Part shown: positions 52,320 to 60,873 of the stretch, piece after piece | Numbering within the stretch: position 1 is the first letter of the stretch | Layout: each line of letters begins with the position of its first letter | Source: Bacteroidota bacterium | GTDB taxonomy: Bacteria; Bacteroidota; JABWAT01 | Direction: 5' to 3' | Length of the DNA: 64,000 bases | Assembly (NCBI GenBank): GCA_020161835.1 | Contig: JAIUNL010000010.1 | Coordinates: 62,001-126,000 of the forward strand | The notes under the pieces: generated by a model | The model's input: only the letters and a program-made list of their open reading frames with translations | What the model was told of the DNA's origin: nothing | Databases searched by the model: none | Translations under genes and position numbers: made by a program

Positions 52320-53540
52320 CTACTGTCTAGCCAGCCAACCTTCAGGATTCTGGTGATCACGCCCTTTCCAGACTTCAAAATGGATGCTGGGGCCTTTGGT
52401 TGATGATTCACCGCCGGAAGTGCCAATAATTGAACCGGCATTTACCCGGTCACCTTCTTTTACCGTCACATCCCTGATCTGTCCGTAAACAGTTAGATAG
52501 GATGAATTATGCCGGATAATAATAATATTCTCAAATCCCGGAATAAAATCTACCTTCGCAATGATTCCATCCGCAATGGCATGCACGTTTGTTCCAGTTC
52601 TGACTGCAATGTCAATTCCATTACTGATTTTTGTTGTTTTAAGTGTATTGTCCCTGATCTTTCCATAGGGAGTAATAATGACACCATTCGGTACGGGCCA
52701 GTCAAATTTACCTTTATTCTCAAGAAAATTCGGATTCAGGTTTTCCCAGGTTGCCGCCTTCTTTTCGTATTCAACTGACTTCTTAAAAGATTCACTTCCC
52801 TTCTCACCTGCCTTTGCCCGTCGTGATTCTTCAGCTTCAATCAGATTTGCAATGATGGACTGAAGTTTTTCTTCTTCTTTCTTTTGTGCCGTGAGCGCAT
52901 TATTAAACTGTTTAAGATTTTTACGTGCCTTTTTTACTGCACTTTCCATCCGTTCCCGTTGGTCAGTAAGAGTTGCTTCTTCCTGCAGTTTTGCCTGGAC
53001 AACTTTTTTTTGTTCTTCCAGCTGACTATTTAATCTGATCCGACGATTCGTAATTTGTTGTTGCTTAATCAGAATATTTGAAAGATCCCGTTTACGCTGG
53101 TCAGCAAAAAACCTCATATAACGCAATCTGATCAAACTTTGGTTGATGTTCTCGGAAGCAAAAATCAGTTCATAATCATATAAACTACCTTTTTTATAAA
53201 CTTTTGAAACATAGCTTGAGTATTGTTGCCGAAGTAATTTCAGGTTGGATTCAGTCTGAATGAGCTCTTGCCGGCTTTTTTCAATTTCTGAATTGAGGTT
53301 TTTCAACTGGTCTGAAAGAGTCTCAATAAGTGCATCAGTAAGTGCAATCTGACGTTCATATTGATTGATGAGGTCCAATGAAGACTTTTCTTCAGATTTG
53401 GCTGAAGTAATTTTCTTCTCAAGTTCTTTGATTTGAAGGCGGATGGAATTCAGCCGGTCTGTTGATTTATTCAGTTCCTGGGAAAAACCAATGAAGGGAA
53501 AAGTCAGTATCAGCAACAAAACCACCTGAAAACGAATCAC
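52320..53540 (-). CDS. EnvC-like periplasmic protein with coiled coil and degenerate M23 domain
   Basis: A 406-residue exported protein: signal peptide, a long coiled coil (about 22-255, rich in Glu, Lys and Gln), then a LytM/M23 domain (about 285-400). In active M23 enzymes a His precedes GxD; here the motif is ISNGIDIAV, with Asn at that place. A second-site His is present in SIHFEVWKG. This pattern is that of EnvC/NlpD-type activators, which lack peptidase activity and switch on cell-separating amidases. It is the last gene of a four-gene operon; the start is GTG in a GTGA overlap with the DUF4292 stop. Confidence 0.88.
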   Translation of the reverse strand: MIRFQVVLLLILTFPFIGFSQELNKSTDRLNSIRLQIKELEKKITSAKSEEKSSLDLINQYERQIALTDALIETLSDQLKNLNSEIEKSRQELIQTESNLKLLRQQYSSYVSKVYKKGSLYDYELIFASENINQSLIRLRYMRFFADQRKRDLSNILIKQQQITNRRIRLNSQLEEQKKVVQAKLQEEATLTDQRERMESAVKKARKNLKQFNNALTAQKKEEEKLQSIIANLIEAEESRRAKAGEKGSESFKKSVEYEKKAATWENLNPNFLENKGKFDWPVPNGVIITPYGKIRDNTLKTTKISNGIDIAVRTGTNVHAIADGIIAKVDFIPGFENIIIIRHNSSYLTVYGQIRDVTVKEGDRVNAGSIIGTSGGESSTKGPSIHFEVWKGRDHQNPEGWLARQ

Positions 53541-54298
53541 AGTTTAACCCGTTCCATTTTTTCGGGGATAATTATTTTCAGCCATTTCGTTTCATAACTG
53601 CCGATCTGTGAAAAAAACAAAGACAGTTTTTCTTTCTGTTCAGGCCGGTATATTTGTATCTGATGTGCAAACTGATCTTCATTTACCTGTTTAAACCTCT
53701 GAAAGCTGATATCAAGTAAAACTTCACCCCGGCGGTTATTTCTGACAATCCGGGTTGGCTTTTTCAGTTGTTTTGAAATCCAGATTTTTTCTGAACCTTC
53801 GGGACCCCGATACGAGTAAACAAAATTTTCAGGTTCATTCATGACCCTGGATAGCTGAAGTGACTTATTCAATATAACTTTACCCAGAAATAAAGTCTGA
53901 ATGTCTGTGTATTTAAAAGGAAAATGTAGCAGTCTGACAAGTTCATCAGACCGATAGGTACTCGAAATAAATTGATTTGATAGCCGGTTACTTATAAAAA
54001 TACTGTCAGGAGTAAGCCAGAGGTTGATAATTCCATATCCGAAACCCGTGTTGACTTCCATTTTAACGGTATCATTTGAATTGTAAAAGATTCTGCAATT
54101 CAATCTTTGTCCTTGTTCAGGGGTTTCAATTGTTAACGTTCCGGTTCCCTGAAATGCACCTGACTCCTGGTTTGATTTCAGAATTTCAGTTATAACTTCC
54201 CGGGCTGATTCTGTTACCGGAGCATCAGTAACCTGATTCCCTGAACTTCCGCAGGCAGAAATAAACAATATTAAAAAGAGAGTATACCGGAATTTCAT
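53537..54298 (-). CDS. DUF4292 lipoprotein, LolA-like fold
   Basis: A 253-residue lipoprotein with lipobox ISACGS. The body (GTGTLTIETPEQGQRLNCRIFYNSND, then SIFISNRLSNQFISS) fits DUF4292, a Bacteroidota-group family related to LolA/LolB lipoprotein carriers. A role in lipoprotein or outer-membrane handling is likely but not shown. Its ATG overlaps the stop of the TPR gene in TAATG, and its own stop overlaps the EnvC-like start, so the three are translated in coupled fashion. This TPR-DUF4292-EnvC order is typical for the group. Confidence 0.85.
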   Translation of the reverse strand: MKFRYTLFLILFISACGSSGNQVTDAPVTESAREVITEILKSNQESGAFQGTGTLTIETPEQGQRLNCRIFYNSNDTVKMEVNTGFGYGIINLWLTPDSIFISNRLSNQFISSTYRSDELVRLLHFPFKYTDIQTLFLGKVILNKSLQLSRVMNEPENFVYSYRGPEGSEKIWISKQLKKPTRIVRNNRRGEVLLDISFQRFKQVNEDQFAHQIQIYRPEQKEKLSLFFSQIGSYETKWLKIIIPEKMERVKL

Positions 54299-56010
54299 TA
54301 GTTGGCCATTTCCAGCTTTTTAATGATTGAAGCCCGGGTCGGATCCTTTGCTCTCGCTTTTTCCCACCAGGTTCTCGCCTCACCGGGTTTTCCCATCATC
54401 TGATAAACATCACCTAAATGCTCAAGAACCACAGCACTTGCATCACCAGTATCAATTGCCTTTTTAATGTATTCGGCAGCACCCTCATAATCTTTAAGTT
54501 TGAATAAAATCCAGCCATAAGTATCAAGGTAGGCGGCATTCTTCGGGTCCTTCAGCAAGGACTTTGCAGACATTTTCCGGGATTCTTCTAATCTCAGATC
54601 ACGTTCAGACAAAGAATAGGCATAATTATTTAAAACAAGCGCATTTTCCGGATCAAGTTTCAGCACTTTTTCATACAAAGAATCACTTCTCGAAAACTGC
54701 TTTACCTTATCATAAGTTGAAGCGAGTAGAATCAGAGGTTCTGTTGTATAAGGATTAATCAAGGATGCTTTTTCAAGATAAACGATTGCTACTGAGTCTT
54801 TATTTAGCTGAAGGGACGCAAATCCTTTAAAGTAGTTAAGCTGAAAATCCATCCCATGCAACAGAAGTCCTTTCGTTGCACTGGTATCAGCGTTTTTAAA
54901 ATCACTCAATTGAAGGTAGGCGATGGAAAGATTTTGCCAGGCCTGAACCATATCTGGTTTTTTGGTAACCACAAACTCAAAACGGTCAATTGCTTCTTTA
55001 TTTTTTCCCTTTGAAAGGGAGTTTATACCCAAAAACCATTTTGGTCGCCAGTCATCCTTTTTTACCAATTCCATTTCAGAAAAAAGATGAAGTGCAAAAC
55101 CAATTGCTGTTGAATCATCTTTTGCCATTTGAAAGTAAGATTGACCCACTCCAATCAGTTCTTCATCTTCAATCTCATCCGAATAAATCAATTTTTTCAG
55201 ATAACCCGTTGTTTTCACAGAATCTTTTGCCCGATAACTGATTTCAGCAAGTGAAAGTAGTGTTTGTACATCATTTGGCTTAGTGGTCAATATAGGCAGA
55301 AGGGTAATTTCTGCAGAATCGAGTTTCCCTAATACGAGATATTCCTTTGAAAGTGTTTTTCTCAAATTATCATTTTCAGGGTCACTTGCAATCATTGAAT
55401 TTAAAACAGCCGTTACTTTATTCCGTTCATTACGGGCATCATAAACCATAAGCTGTTGCATACGAACATTAAAGTCTTCGCCAAAACGCTGAATATACAA
55501 TTCATAGGTTTCAAGTGCCTTGCTGGTATTTTTGGTAAGCTGGTACATGACAGCAAGTTTATAGAGATAGTCGTTATTATCTGGAAAGTCTCTCACTAAT
55601 TTTTCATAAACCCAAGAAGCTTCTTTATACTGGGTATTTTCAAAATACAAATTGGCAAGAAGTACCCTGTACTCTGCATTTGCAGAATCAAGCTGAACTG
55701 ATTTAATACCAGACTGAAGAGCAAGTGCCGGTTGTTTTTCTGAAATTAAATTTTTTGCCAGATTATAATAGGTGGTTGCAGCCCGGGTTGTAGTTGAATC
55801 ATAAAGCAAGGACTTTTGGTAAGAACTGATTGCAGATGCTGATTGCCCCATACTTTCCTGGGTAACCCCATCAATAAAAAACTCAAGGGCCTTATTTGCA
55901 TCAACTTGTTGCTTGGGTCCTTCCTGCTGAGATTCTTTTCCTGAACCACAACCAGAAAAAACAAAAACACTACCAGACAACCCAAAAATCAACAGAAATA
56001 ATTTGATCAT
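54298..56010 (-). CDS. TPR lipoprotein
   Basis: A 570-residue lipoprotein (signal with lipobox VFSGC) filled with TPR units. Clear ones include ISSYQKSLLYDSTTTRAATTYYNLA, key part TTYYNLAKNL near 80, KALETYELYIQRFGED near 165 and AYLDTYGWILFKLKDYEGAAEYIKKA near 490. Outer-membrane TPR lipoproteins of this kind act as scaffolds. It shares overlapping starts and stops with the reductase upstream (4 bp) and DUF4292 downstream (1 bp). Its specific partner is unknown. Confidence 0.88.
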   Translation of the reverse strand: MIKLFLLIFGLSGSVFVFSGCGSGKESQQEGPKQQVDANKALEFFIDGVTQESMGQSASAISSYQKSLLYDSTTTRAATTYYNLAKNLISEKQPALALQSGIKSVQLDSANAEYRVLLANLYFENTQYKEASWVYEKLVRDFPDNNDYLYKLAVMYQLTKNTSKALETYELYIQRFGEDFNVRMQQLMVYDARNERNKVTAVLNSMIASDPENDNLRKTLSKEYLVLGKLDSAEITLLPILTTKPNDVQTLLSLAEISYRAKDSVKTTGYLKKLIYSDEIEDEELIGVGQSYFQMAKDDSTAIGFALHLFSEMELVKKDDWRPKWFLGINSLSKGKNKEAIDRFEFVVTKKPDMVQAWQNLSIAYLQLSDFKNADTSATKGLLLHGMDFQLNYFKGFASLQLNKDSVAIVYLEKASLINPYTTEPLILLASTYDKVKQFSRSDSLYEKVLKLDPENALVLNNYAYSLSERDLRLEESRKMSAKSLLKDPKNAAYLDTYGWILFKLKDYEGAAEYIKKAIDTGDASAVVLEHLGDVYQMMGKPGEARTWWEKARAKDPTRASIIKKLEMAN

Positions 56011-56675
56011 ATAATTAACTTCATATCCTTTCCAGACCGGGAACTTTCATCAACAAACCATTCGGCATCAGGCTGAACGTTATGATGATAGTAAATTTCT
56101 TTTAAAATATTTTGAGGACGGATCCCTTCACCTGACAAAAGTTTCTCGGCAAAATTTATTTTTTGACCATCGCCACTAAGAAAGAATCCCATATTTGAAC
56201 GAAAACCCTCAATCGACCACAACTGATTGGCAAACTGAGTCCAGTTATCGGCAAATTTAAAGTTAAAAACCAGACCCAAACTTTCTGCTAAGCCAATTAT
56301 TACTGCTGCTTCTGACTTCAGCCCCATATAAAGAACAGTTGAACCCTGGAGATGCTTATTGAGAGATAACAGACTAAAAACAAAGGAAATGCCGCTACCA
56401 AATGCAATGAAAGTAATATTTTGGTTTTCGGCGAATCTTTTTTCTTTTCCTGATGCTCCTGAAATACGAAAAACTGAACCTGCTGTCAGTCCGGAAAGTT
56501 CAGACGAACACAGACCACCGAAGTTCTGGATTAAAAAACCTGTTTGACCATCAGAACACCTTATTGGAGTGTAAGATCGCCTTTGGTAATGATCCCCGAT
56601 GTGAAAATCTGTGTTCAGATATTGCCCTGGTAAAAATGCAATTTCACTCACCCAAAGGGATTTGAATTGAAGCCA
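56007..56675 (-). CDS. ferredoxin reductase-like flavoprotein, N-terminus uncertain
   Basis: A frame open from 56747 encodes an FNR-type reductase. AFLPGQYLNT and RRSYTPIRC form the FAD-binding site, GGLCSSEL the phosphate loop, and FIAFGSGISFVFSLL the NAD(P)-binding start. It should pass electrons between NAD(P)H and an acceptor. The first 30 codons of the open frame, including TGSNPVGT, are translated from a tRNA-like element at 56683-56746, so I do not count them. No convincing start codon lies between that element and the PGQY motif; the start at 56675 is arbitrary. The N-terminal beta strand normal for the family seems short, so the gene may be 5'-truncated. Its stop overlaps the TPR start (ATGA). 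Confidence 0.7.
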   Translation of the reverse strand, partial: WLQFKSLWVSEIAFLPGQYLNTDFHIGDHYQRRSYTPIRCSDGQTGFLIQNFGGLCSSELSGLTAGSVFRISGASGKEKRFAENQNITFIAFGSGISFVFSLLSLNKHLQGSTVLYMGLKSEAAVIIGLAESLGLVFNFKFADNWTQFANQLWSIEGFRSNMGFFLSGDGQKINFAEKLLSGEGIRPQNILKEIYYHHNVQPDAEWFVDESSRSGKDMKLII

Positions 56676-56682
56676 ATGAAAT

Positions 56683-56746
56683 TGTGTACCCACAGGATTT
56701 GAACCGGTTACTTCAACCGGATGGGCATACCATGACTTAAACCACA
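56683..56746 (-). pseudogene. tRNA-like remnant
   Basis: On the minus strand this 64-nt stretch looks like a shortened tRNA. It has a T-loop GGTTCAAATCC followed by TGTGGGTACACA, a D-loop-like AAGTCATGGTA, and an anticodon-type hairpin CCGGT-tgaagta-ACCGG. The variable loop and the 5' strand of the T stem are missing, because the anticodon stem runs straight into the T-loop, and the acceptor ends pair only at TGTG/CACA. It therefore cannot fold as a normal tRNA. A decayed tRNA gene is the best reading; chance similarity is possible. Confidence 0.4.
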
Positions 56747-56763
56747 TGAAGGAACTTGACTGA

Positions 56764-57099
56764 TTACAATTCAGGAGCAGATATTTCGAGCCATTTCATA
56801 ACCACGCCATATTGTCGCTGGATTGAAACGTCATTTCCGAATTTTTTTATATGTTCATCTCTGAGTGGTGCTGCATGGTTTTCGAGATAATTGGTGAGGT
56901 CTGTTTTATCATTAAAATAAAACATAACCCGGTAGGCAGAAAAGTTATCCGACTCAGGACCATCAATTTTAATAAGAAAAGCATCTGATACCCGTGCGAC
57001 GTTACAAATGGCAGGAATATGATCGTCTGAAATCCAGGTAACCCAATCGATTTCCTTTTCTTTCCTGACCTGAATATTAATTTCATATAGAATTTTCAT
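56764..57099 (-). CDS. DUF4286 family protein
   Basis: A 111-residue soluble protein that fits DUF4286. It opens with a beta strand (ILYEINIQV), followed by EIDWVTWISDDHIPAIC, a helix typical of the family, then an AYRVMFYFNDKTDLTNYLENHA segment and a C-terminal GVVMKWLEI strand. The layout is that of a small ferredoxin-like dimeric alpha/beta domain. The role is unknown. It is read towards the tRNA-like element and the reductase operon and is divergent from the ArsC-like gene. Confidence 0.8.
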   Translation of the reverse strand: MKILYEINIQVRKEKEIDWVTWISDDHIPAICNVARVSDAFLIKIDGPESDNFSAYRVMFYFNDKTDLTNYLENHAAPLRDEHIKKFGNDVSIQRQYGVVMKWLEISAPEL

Positions 57100-57213
57100 A
57101 TCACATCCGCATCTTTATTTAAACCTGCTGAATTGCAGTTTGTTCAGATTTTTAATTTTTTTGTCACTTATTTAAGCATCAATTTAAGTCTTTTTCACGA
57201 AAAAGGATATTAT

Positions 57214-57582
57214 ATGAACACGAAAGTCACGATATGGCACAATGGACGATGCAGCACAAGCCGTAAAATTCTGGAAGCACTTGTTTCATCGGATTATGAA
57301 CCCATTGTGATTAACTACCTTTTAACCCCACCAACAGCAGAAAAATTAAAAAATTGGCTTGAATCAGGTGGGGTTTCGGTAAACTCACTTCTTAGAAAAA
57401 AAGAACCTCTTTACAAGGAACTTGGTTTGGATAAAAGCCAACCATCACCTCAGGAGTTGGTTAAACTGATCATTAAATACCCTGTTCTTATGGAAAGACC
57501 AGTTATTGAAACCGATTCTGGAGTTTTTGTTGCAAGACCTGCAGCCGAGTTTATTGCCAGAATCACTCAAAAAAAGATTTGA
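57214..57582 (+). CDS. ArsC/Spx-like thioredoxin-fold protein
   Basis: A 122-residue protein. I chose the ATG at 57214, with AAAGGA 8 nt upstream; the frame from 57133 adds an AT-rich leader. It begins TIWHNGRCSTSRKIL with C13 followed by STSR, the position of the arsenate reductase active-site Cys and anion loop. It also has LLRKKEPLYKEL and MERPVIETDSGVFVARP, matching the R-P-I region of the glutaredoxin-dependent ArsC/YffB family. No arsR or arsenite pump is near, so a general redox or Spx-like role is as likely as arsenate reduction. It is convergent with the DUF255 gene, 8 bp apart. Confidence 0.85.
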   Translation: MNTKVTIWHNGRCSTSRKILEALVSSDYEPIVINYLLTPPTAEKLKNWLESGGVSVNSLLRKKEPLYKELGLDKSQPSPQELVKLIIKYPVLMERPVIETDSGVFVARPAAEFIARITQKKI

Positions 57583-57590
57583 GTCTGAGT

Positions 57591-59633
57591 TTATTCAGTC
57601 CATTTTTCCGGATCAGTGAGAGGTGACTCACAGGTATAATTCTCACAACTATAAAGGGTTGTTTTTCCACCAATGGGTTGCTTCCCTGAGATAATAGCAA
57701 AATCCTCACTGCCTGTTCCGGTTATGAAAATGGTTCCTGGTCTGAAAACAGAACTTACTTTTTTAATCCAGAGATCAGATGAATCAATTCCTTTAAGCAA
57801 AACCAATTCTTTACCCTGATAAACTGACTCAATCATTGAACAGGCCATCCAGCCAAAACCACCGGGCTGGCTTTTCACTTGACCTGAAAGCAATTCTTGC
57901 CCCATCAGTGCAGTTTCAGAATAGTCTTTATTTCCTGTCAGGCGACCTAAAATCTGCATAGCCCAAATTATTGAAGAATGACCTGATGGTTCAGCATTGT
58001 CAAAAAAATCTTTATTTCTGATAATCAATTTTTCACTGTCTGATGCCGTGATAAAAAATCCGCCGTCTGATTCATCCCGGAATTTTTGAATCAGAATATC
58101 CGCCAGATTTTTTGCCCGCTCAAGCCAGATCAGATGCTCTGAATACATGCCCAGTTCAATAATTGCCAGCAAATAATGCCCATAGTCATCTGAAAATCCA
58201 GTTATCCGTGACTTTCCATCCTTATAAACCCGGTAAAGCACCTGATCTCTGAATTGCGTTTGCCATATCCATTCAGCGGCTTTTTCCGCTTCCCGGGTGA
58301 GGTCTGGCCTGCCTAGAGAAAAACCTGCGAATGCAAGTGCCGAAATCATGAGTCCATTCCAGGACGTCAGTATTTTTTCGTCCCGTGCCGGGCGGATTCT
58401 TTTTTCACGATCAGAGAAAAGTATTTGTCTGTTTCTTTCCACCTTCATTAGTAATTCAGCAAGTGACAGGCCATGTTCACTGGCTATCTGTTCGGCTGGT
58501 TTTACCCGTCTTAGAACGTTGGTATGCTCCCAGTTTCCAGCTTCGGAGACATCAAACCATGCACACATCACTTCAAGATCAGAAACTGGTAAAGAAGATT
58601 TGAATTCTTCAAAAGTCCAGCAGTAAAATTTCCCTTCAATCCCCTCACTGTCGGCATCAAGAGTAGAATAAAAACCACCATCCGGTTGAGTCATTTCTCT
58701 CAAAACAAAGTCTGCAGACTCAGTTACAATAGTTTTATAGGACTCATTTCCAAACTTCAGCCAGGCCTCTGTATAAATCCTGATCAGAAGGGCATTATCG
58801 TAAAGCATTTTTTCGAAATGAGGTACATGCCATTCTGCATCAACTGAATACCGTGAAAACCCGCCACCAAGTTGATCATAGATTCCACCGGCAGCCATTT
58901 TGTCAAGTGAAAGTGTAACCGACTTGGCTGAATCAGCATCAGAGGTGAAATGAAAATGACGGAGTAAAAACTGAAGAGACATGGATGAGGGAAATTTAGG
59001 TGCATGTCCAAATCCGCCATGAACACTATCCAACCGTGCTGAAAGTTTTTTTGCAGCCTCATTTATTAAACTGCCGGTCAGGCTAAATTTTCCTGAAGAA
59101 ACTGTTACTGCTTTTTCAATCTCAGAGGTAAGACCGGTCGCAGACGTCATAAGTTCAGAGTGACGGTTTCGCCACATATCTGAAAGGGCAAGAAGAACTT
59201 TTTTGAATGCTGGCAACTGATGCCGGTCTGTGGGTGGAAAATACGTTCCGCCATAAAAGGGCCGGCCATCCTGATCAAGCCAGACACTCATTGGCCAGCC
59301 GCCATGACCAGTCATCATCTGTACAGCTGTCATGTAGATCCCATCAAGATCCGGCCGTTCCTCACGATCAACTTTGATGCTGATAAAATTGCTGTTCAGT
59401 ATTGAAGCAACCAATTCATCTTCAAAGCTTTCCCGTTCCATGACGTGACACCAATGACAGGCAGAATATCCAATCGAAAGAAAAATGGGCTTATTTTCCT
59501 CCCGTGCCAGATCAAAAGCTTCAGTTCCCCATGGAAACCAGTTTACCGGATTGTGAGCATGCTGCTTAAGATAGGGGCTGGTTTCATGAATCAGACGGTT
59601 TGTAAATTTTGGGGTAATTTCTGACTCAGACAT
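57591..59633 (-). CDS. thioredoxin-domain protein, DUF255/YyaL (SSP411) family
   Basis: A 680-residue protein. I chose the ATG at 59633, with AAAGGA upstream, over a GTG at 59663. The N-terminal DUF255 thioredoxin-like domain has the diagnostic [18 protein letters not shown] and [18 protein letters not shown] with C59-H-W-C62. The rest is a six-hairpin alpha/alpha barrel like that of N-acylglucosamine 2-epimerases and glycosidases ([36 protein letters not shown]). The family is conserved from bacteria to humans (SPATA20), but its reaction is not firmly known. No partner gene is near. Confidence 0.92.
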   Translation of the reverse strand: MSESEITPKFTNRLIHETSPYLKQHAHNPVNWFPWGTEAFDLAREENKPIFLSIGYSACHWCHVMERESFEDELVASILNSNFISIKVDREERPDLDGIYMTAVQMMTGHGGWPMSVWLDQDGRPFYGGTYFPPTDRHQLPAFKKVLLALSDMWRNRHSELMTSATGLTSEIEKAVTVSSGKFSLTGSLINEAAKKLSARLDSVHGGFGHAPKFPSSMSLQFLLRHFHFTSDADSAKSVTLSLDKMAAGGIYDQLGGGFSRYSVDAEWHVPHFEKMLYDNALLIRIYTEAWLKFGNESYKTIVTESADFVLREMTQPDGGFYSTLDADSEGIEGKFYCWTFEEFKSSLPVSDLEVMCAWFDVSEAGNWEHTNVLRRVKPAEQIASEHGLSLAELLMKVERNRQILFSDREKRIRPARDEKILTSWNGLMISALAFAGFSLGRPDLTREAEKAAEWIWQTQFRDQVLYRVYKDGKSRITGFSDDYGHYLLAIIELGMYSEHLIWLERAKNLADILIQKFRDESDGGFFITASDSEKLIIRNKDFFDNAEPSGHSSIIWAMQILGRLTGNKDYSETALMGQELLSGQVKSQPGGFGWMACSMIESVYQGKELVLLKGIDSSDLWIKKVSSVFRPGTIFITGTGSEDFAIISGKQPIGGKTTLYSCENYTCESPLTDPEKWTE

Positions 59634-59800
59634 TTCTGTTTCCTTTGTTTTGAAAGGGAACACCTCAGAGACCTATCAAATTCCCAGAATTAAACCGATT
59701 ATGAGTAGGAAAAAAGTTCGAAACCAGAAGGTGAATCAGAAAAAAGCAGCTAAGTTCATTATTTAAATAAAACGTTCTTTATTGTCAAATTTAAATTTGT

Positions 59801-59808
59801 TATCTTTA
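59801..59808 (+). promoter_or_regulatory. promoter-like box before the 169-aa exported protein
   Basis: TATCTTTA lies 34 bp before the ATG at 59842. TTATTG or TTGTCA words lie 13-17 bp upstream, so the -35 element is uncertain. It is the same box as at 18813 and 43843. Confidence 0.45.
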
Positions 59809-59841
59809 CTGATATTTTATTCAAAAAACCAGGGGGAAGAT

Positions 59842-60351
59842 ATGAAAAAATCAGTTGCCTTTGCATTCGGGGTTGCGTTAACGTTGGTTCTGGGAGCGGG
59901 TTCTTTAACATTTGCACAAAAGGCTGATCTTTCTTCTCAGTGGGCAACGGCAAAAGCTGCTGCTGCTAAGTATGATATTGAAACAGGTTCAATTCCAGCA
60001 AATTCAATTGGTTTTGCTGCTGATACTGTTGACAGCGATACCTTTCGTGAACTGAAAAAGTCGTTTGAATCTGATGGCGGAATCAAAGCTGTTATTCTGG
60101 TTGAAAAAGGCTCAACCTGGGTATTTCAACGGTACAACCGGTATTGGTGGCCTGCTATGTGGGGCGGAATTATCGCAGTTCCTCTCGTTGCTGTTGGTGC
60201 ACTTAATGATGTACCCGCTGCAATTGTTACAGGAGCTGTGTTAGGTGGAATCGGAGCCGGTGTTGGATTTTATACGATGGAAAAATCTGAAGTCGCCAAT
60301 ATTAAAAACGACTCAAAAGGACCTGCTGCAGTTTTTATTCTAAAAAAATAA
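59842..60351 (+). CDS. hypothetical exported protein with Gly-rich hydrophobic region
   Basis: A 169-residue protein of unknown function. The ATG at 59842 follows AGGGGGAAG and opens a clean signal peptide (FAFGVALTLVLGAGSLTFAQ). The mature part has a small soluble domain (FRELKKSFESDGGIKAVILV), then YWWPAMWGGIIAVPLVAVGAL and AAIVTGAVLGGIGAGVGFYTM. These Gly-rich hydrophobic stretches resemble the membrane-associated part of the 242-aa protein at 18886, which has a similar overall plan. The gene stands alone with its own promoter-like box. Confidence 0.75.
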   Translation: MKKSVAFAFGVALTLVLGAGSLTFAQKADLSSQWATAKAAAAKYDIETGSIPANSIGFAADTVDSDTFRELKKSFESDGGIKAVILVEKGSTWVFQRYNRYWWPAMWGGIIAVPLVAVGALNDVPAAIVTGAVLGGIGAGVGFYTMEKSEVANIKNDSKGPAAVFILKK

Positions 60352-60355
60352 ATGC

Positions 60356-60850
60356 TCATTTACCGTTAAGGAAGAATGGGTGATGAGTAAATCCGGATTC
60401 GGCATGTTCTTTTAGAAGTTTGCCTAACTTAACCGGACTGAAATTGCTGCTAGCAATGTCACCCATTGGAACCCACATTACATCTTTTAGTATTTGCTTT
60501 TCAGCCGGAAGTTCGGGATCAAACCCAATTTCCGGCATTTTTTCGTCCGACCGTGAGACGAGAAAGTAAAATTCTACGGCGTGAACTTTGTCATAGACAA
60601 ATTCATTGATATATAACAGACGTTCAGGTTTTACAGTCAGTCCGGTTTCTTCAAAACACTCTCTGATAACTGTATCATGAAGTGTTTCCTGAAACCCAAC
60701 ACCTCCACCCGGGGGCATGAGATGAAAGTCAGAATCATCAAACATACTCTGCTGTTTGACAAGCAGAATTGAATTTTTCTCAATCAGAATGGCACCAGCC
60801 CTTACTCGGGTAAAGCCTTCATATTTTTCAAGTAACTCGTGTTTTTTCAT
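60356..60850 (-). CDS. Nudix hydrolase
   Basis: A 164-residue protein with a perfect Nudix box at residues 49-71: G, five residues, E55, seven residues, then REC-F-EETGL. The box binds Mg2+ and positions the pyrophosphate bond of nucleoside-diphosphate-type substrates. The upstream MPPGGG motif is also typical. The substrate cannot be told; house-cleaning of damaged nucleotides or nucleotide-sugar turnover are common roles. It is divergent from moeA with 23 bp between starts. Confidence 0.92.
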   Translation of the reverse strand: MKKHELLEKYEGFTRVRAGAILIEKNSILLVKQQSMFDDSDFHLMPPGGGVGFQETLHDTVIRECFEETGLTVKPERLLYINEFVYDKVHAVEFYFLVSRSDEKMPEIGFDPELPAEKQILKDVMWVPMGDIASSNFSPVKLGKLLKEHAESGFTHHPFFLNGK

Positions 60851-60873
60851 GTTTTAAGGTTGTTTTCACCCAT

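Noticed and set aside
56683-56746. Functional tRNA gene
   Set aside because: The T stem 5' strand and variable loop are missing and the acceptor stem does not pair over seven positions.
57214-57582. Arsenic resistance operon
   Set aside because: Only an ArsC/Spx-like gene is present, with no arsenite pump or arsR-type regulator nearby.
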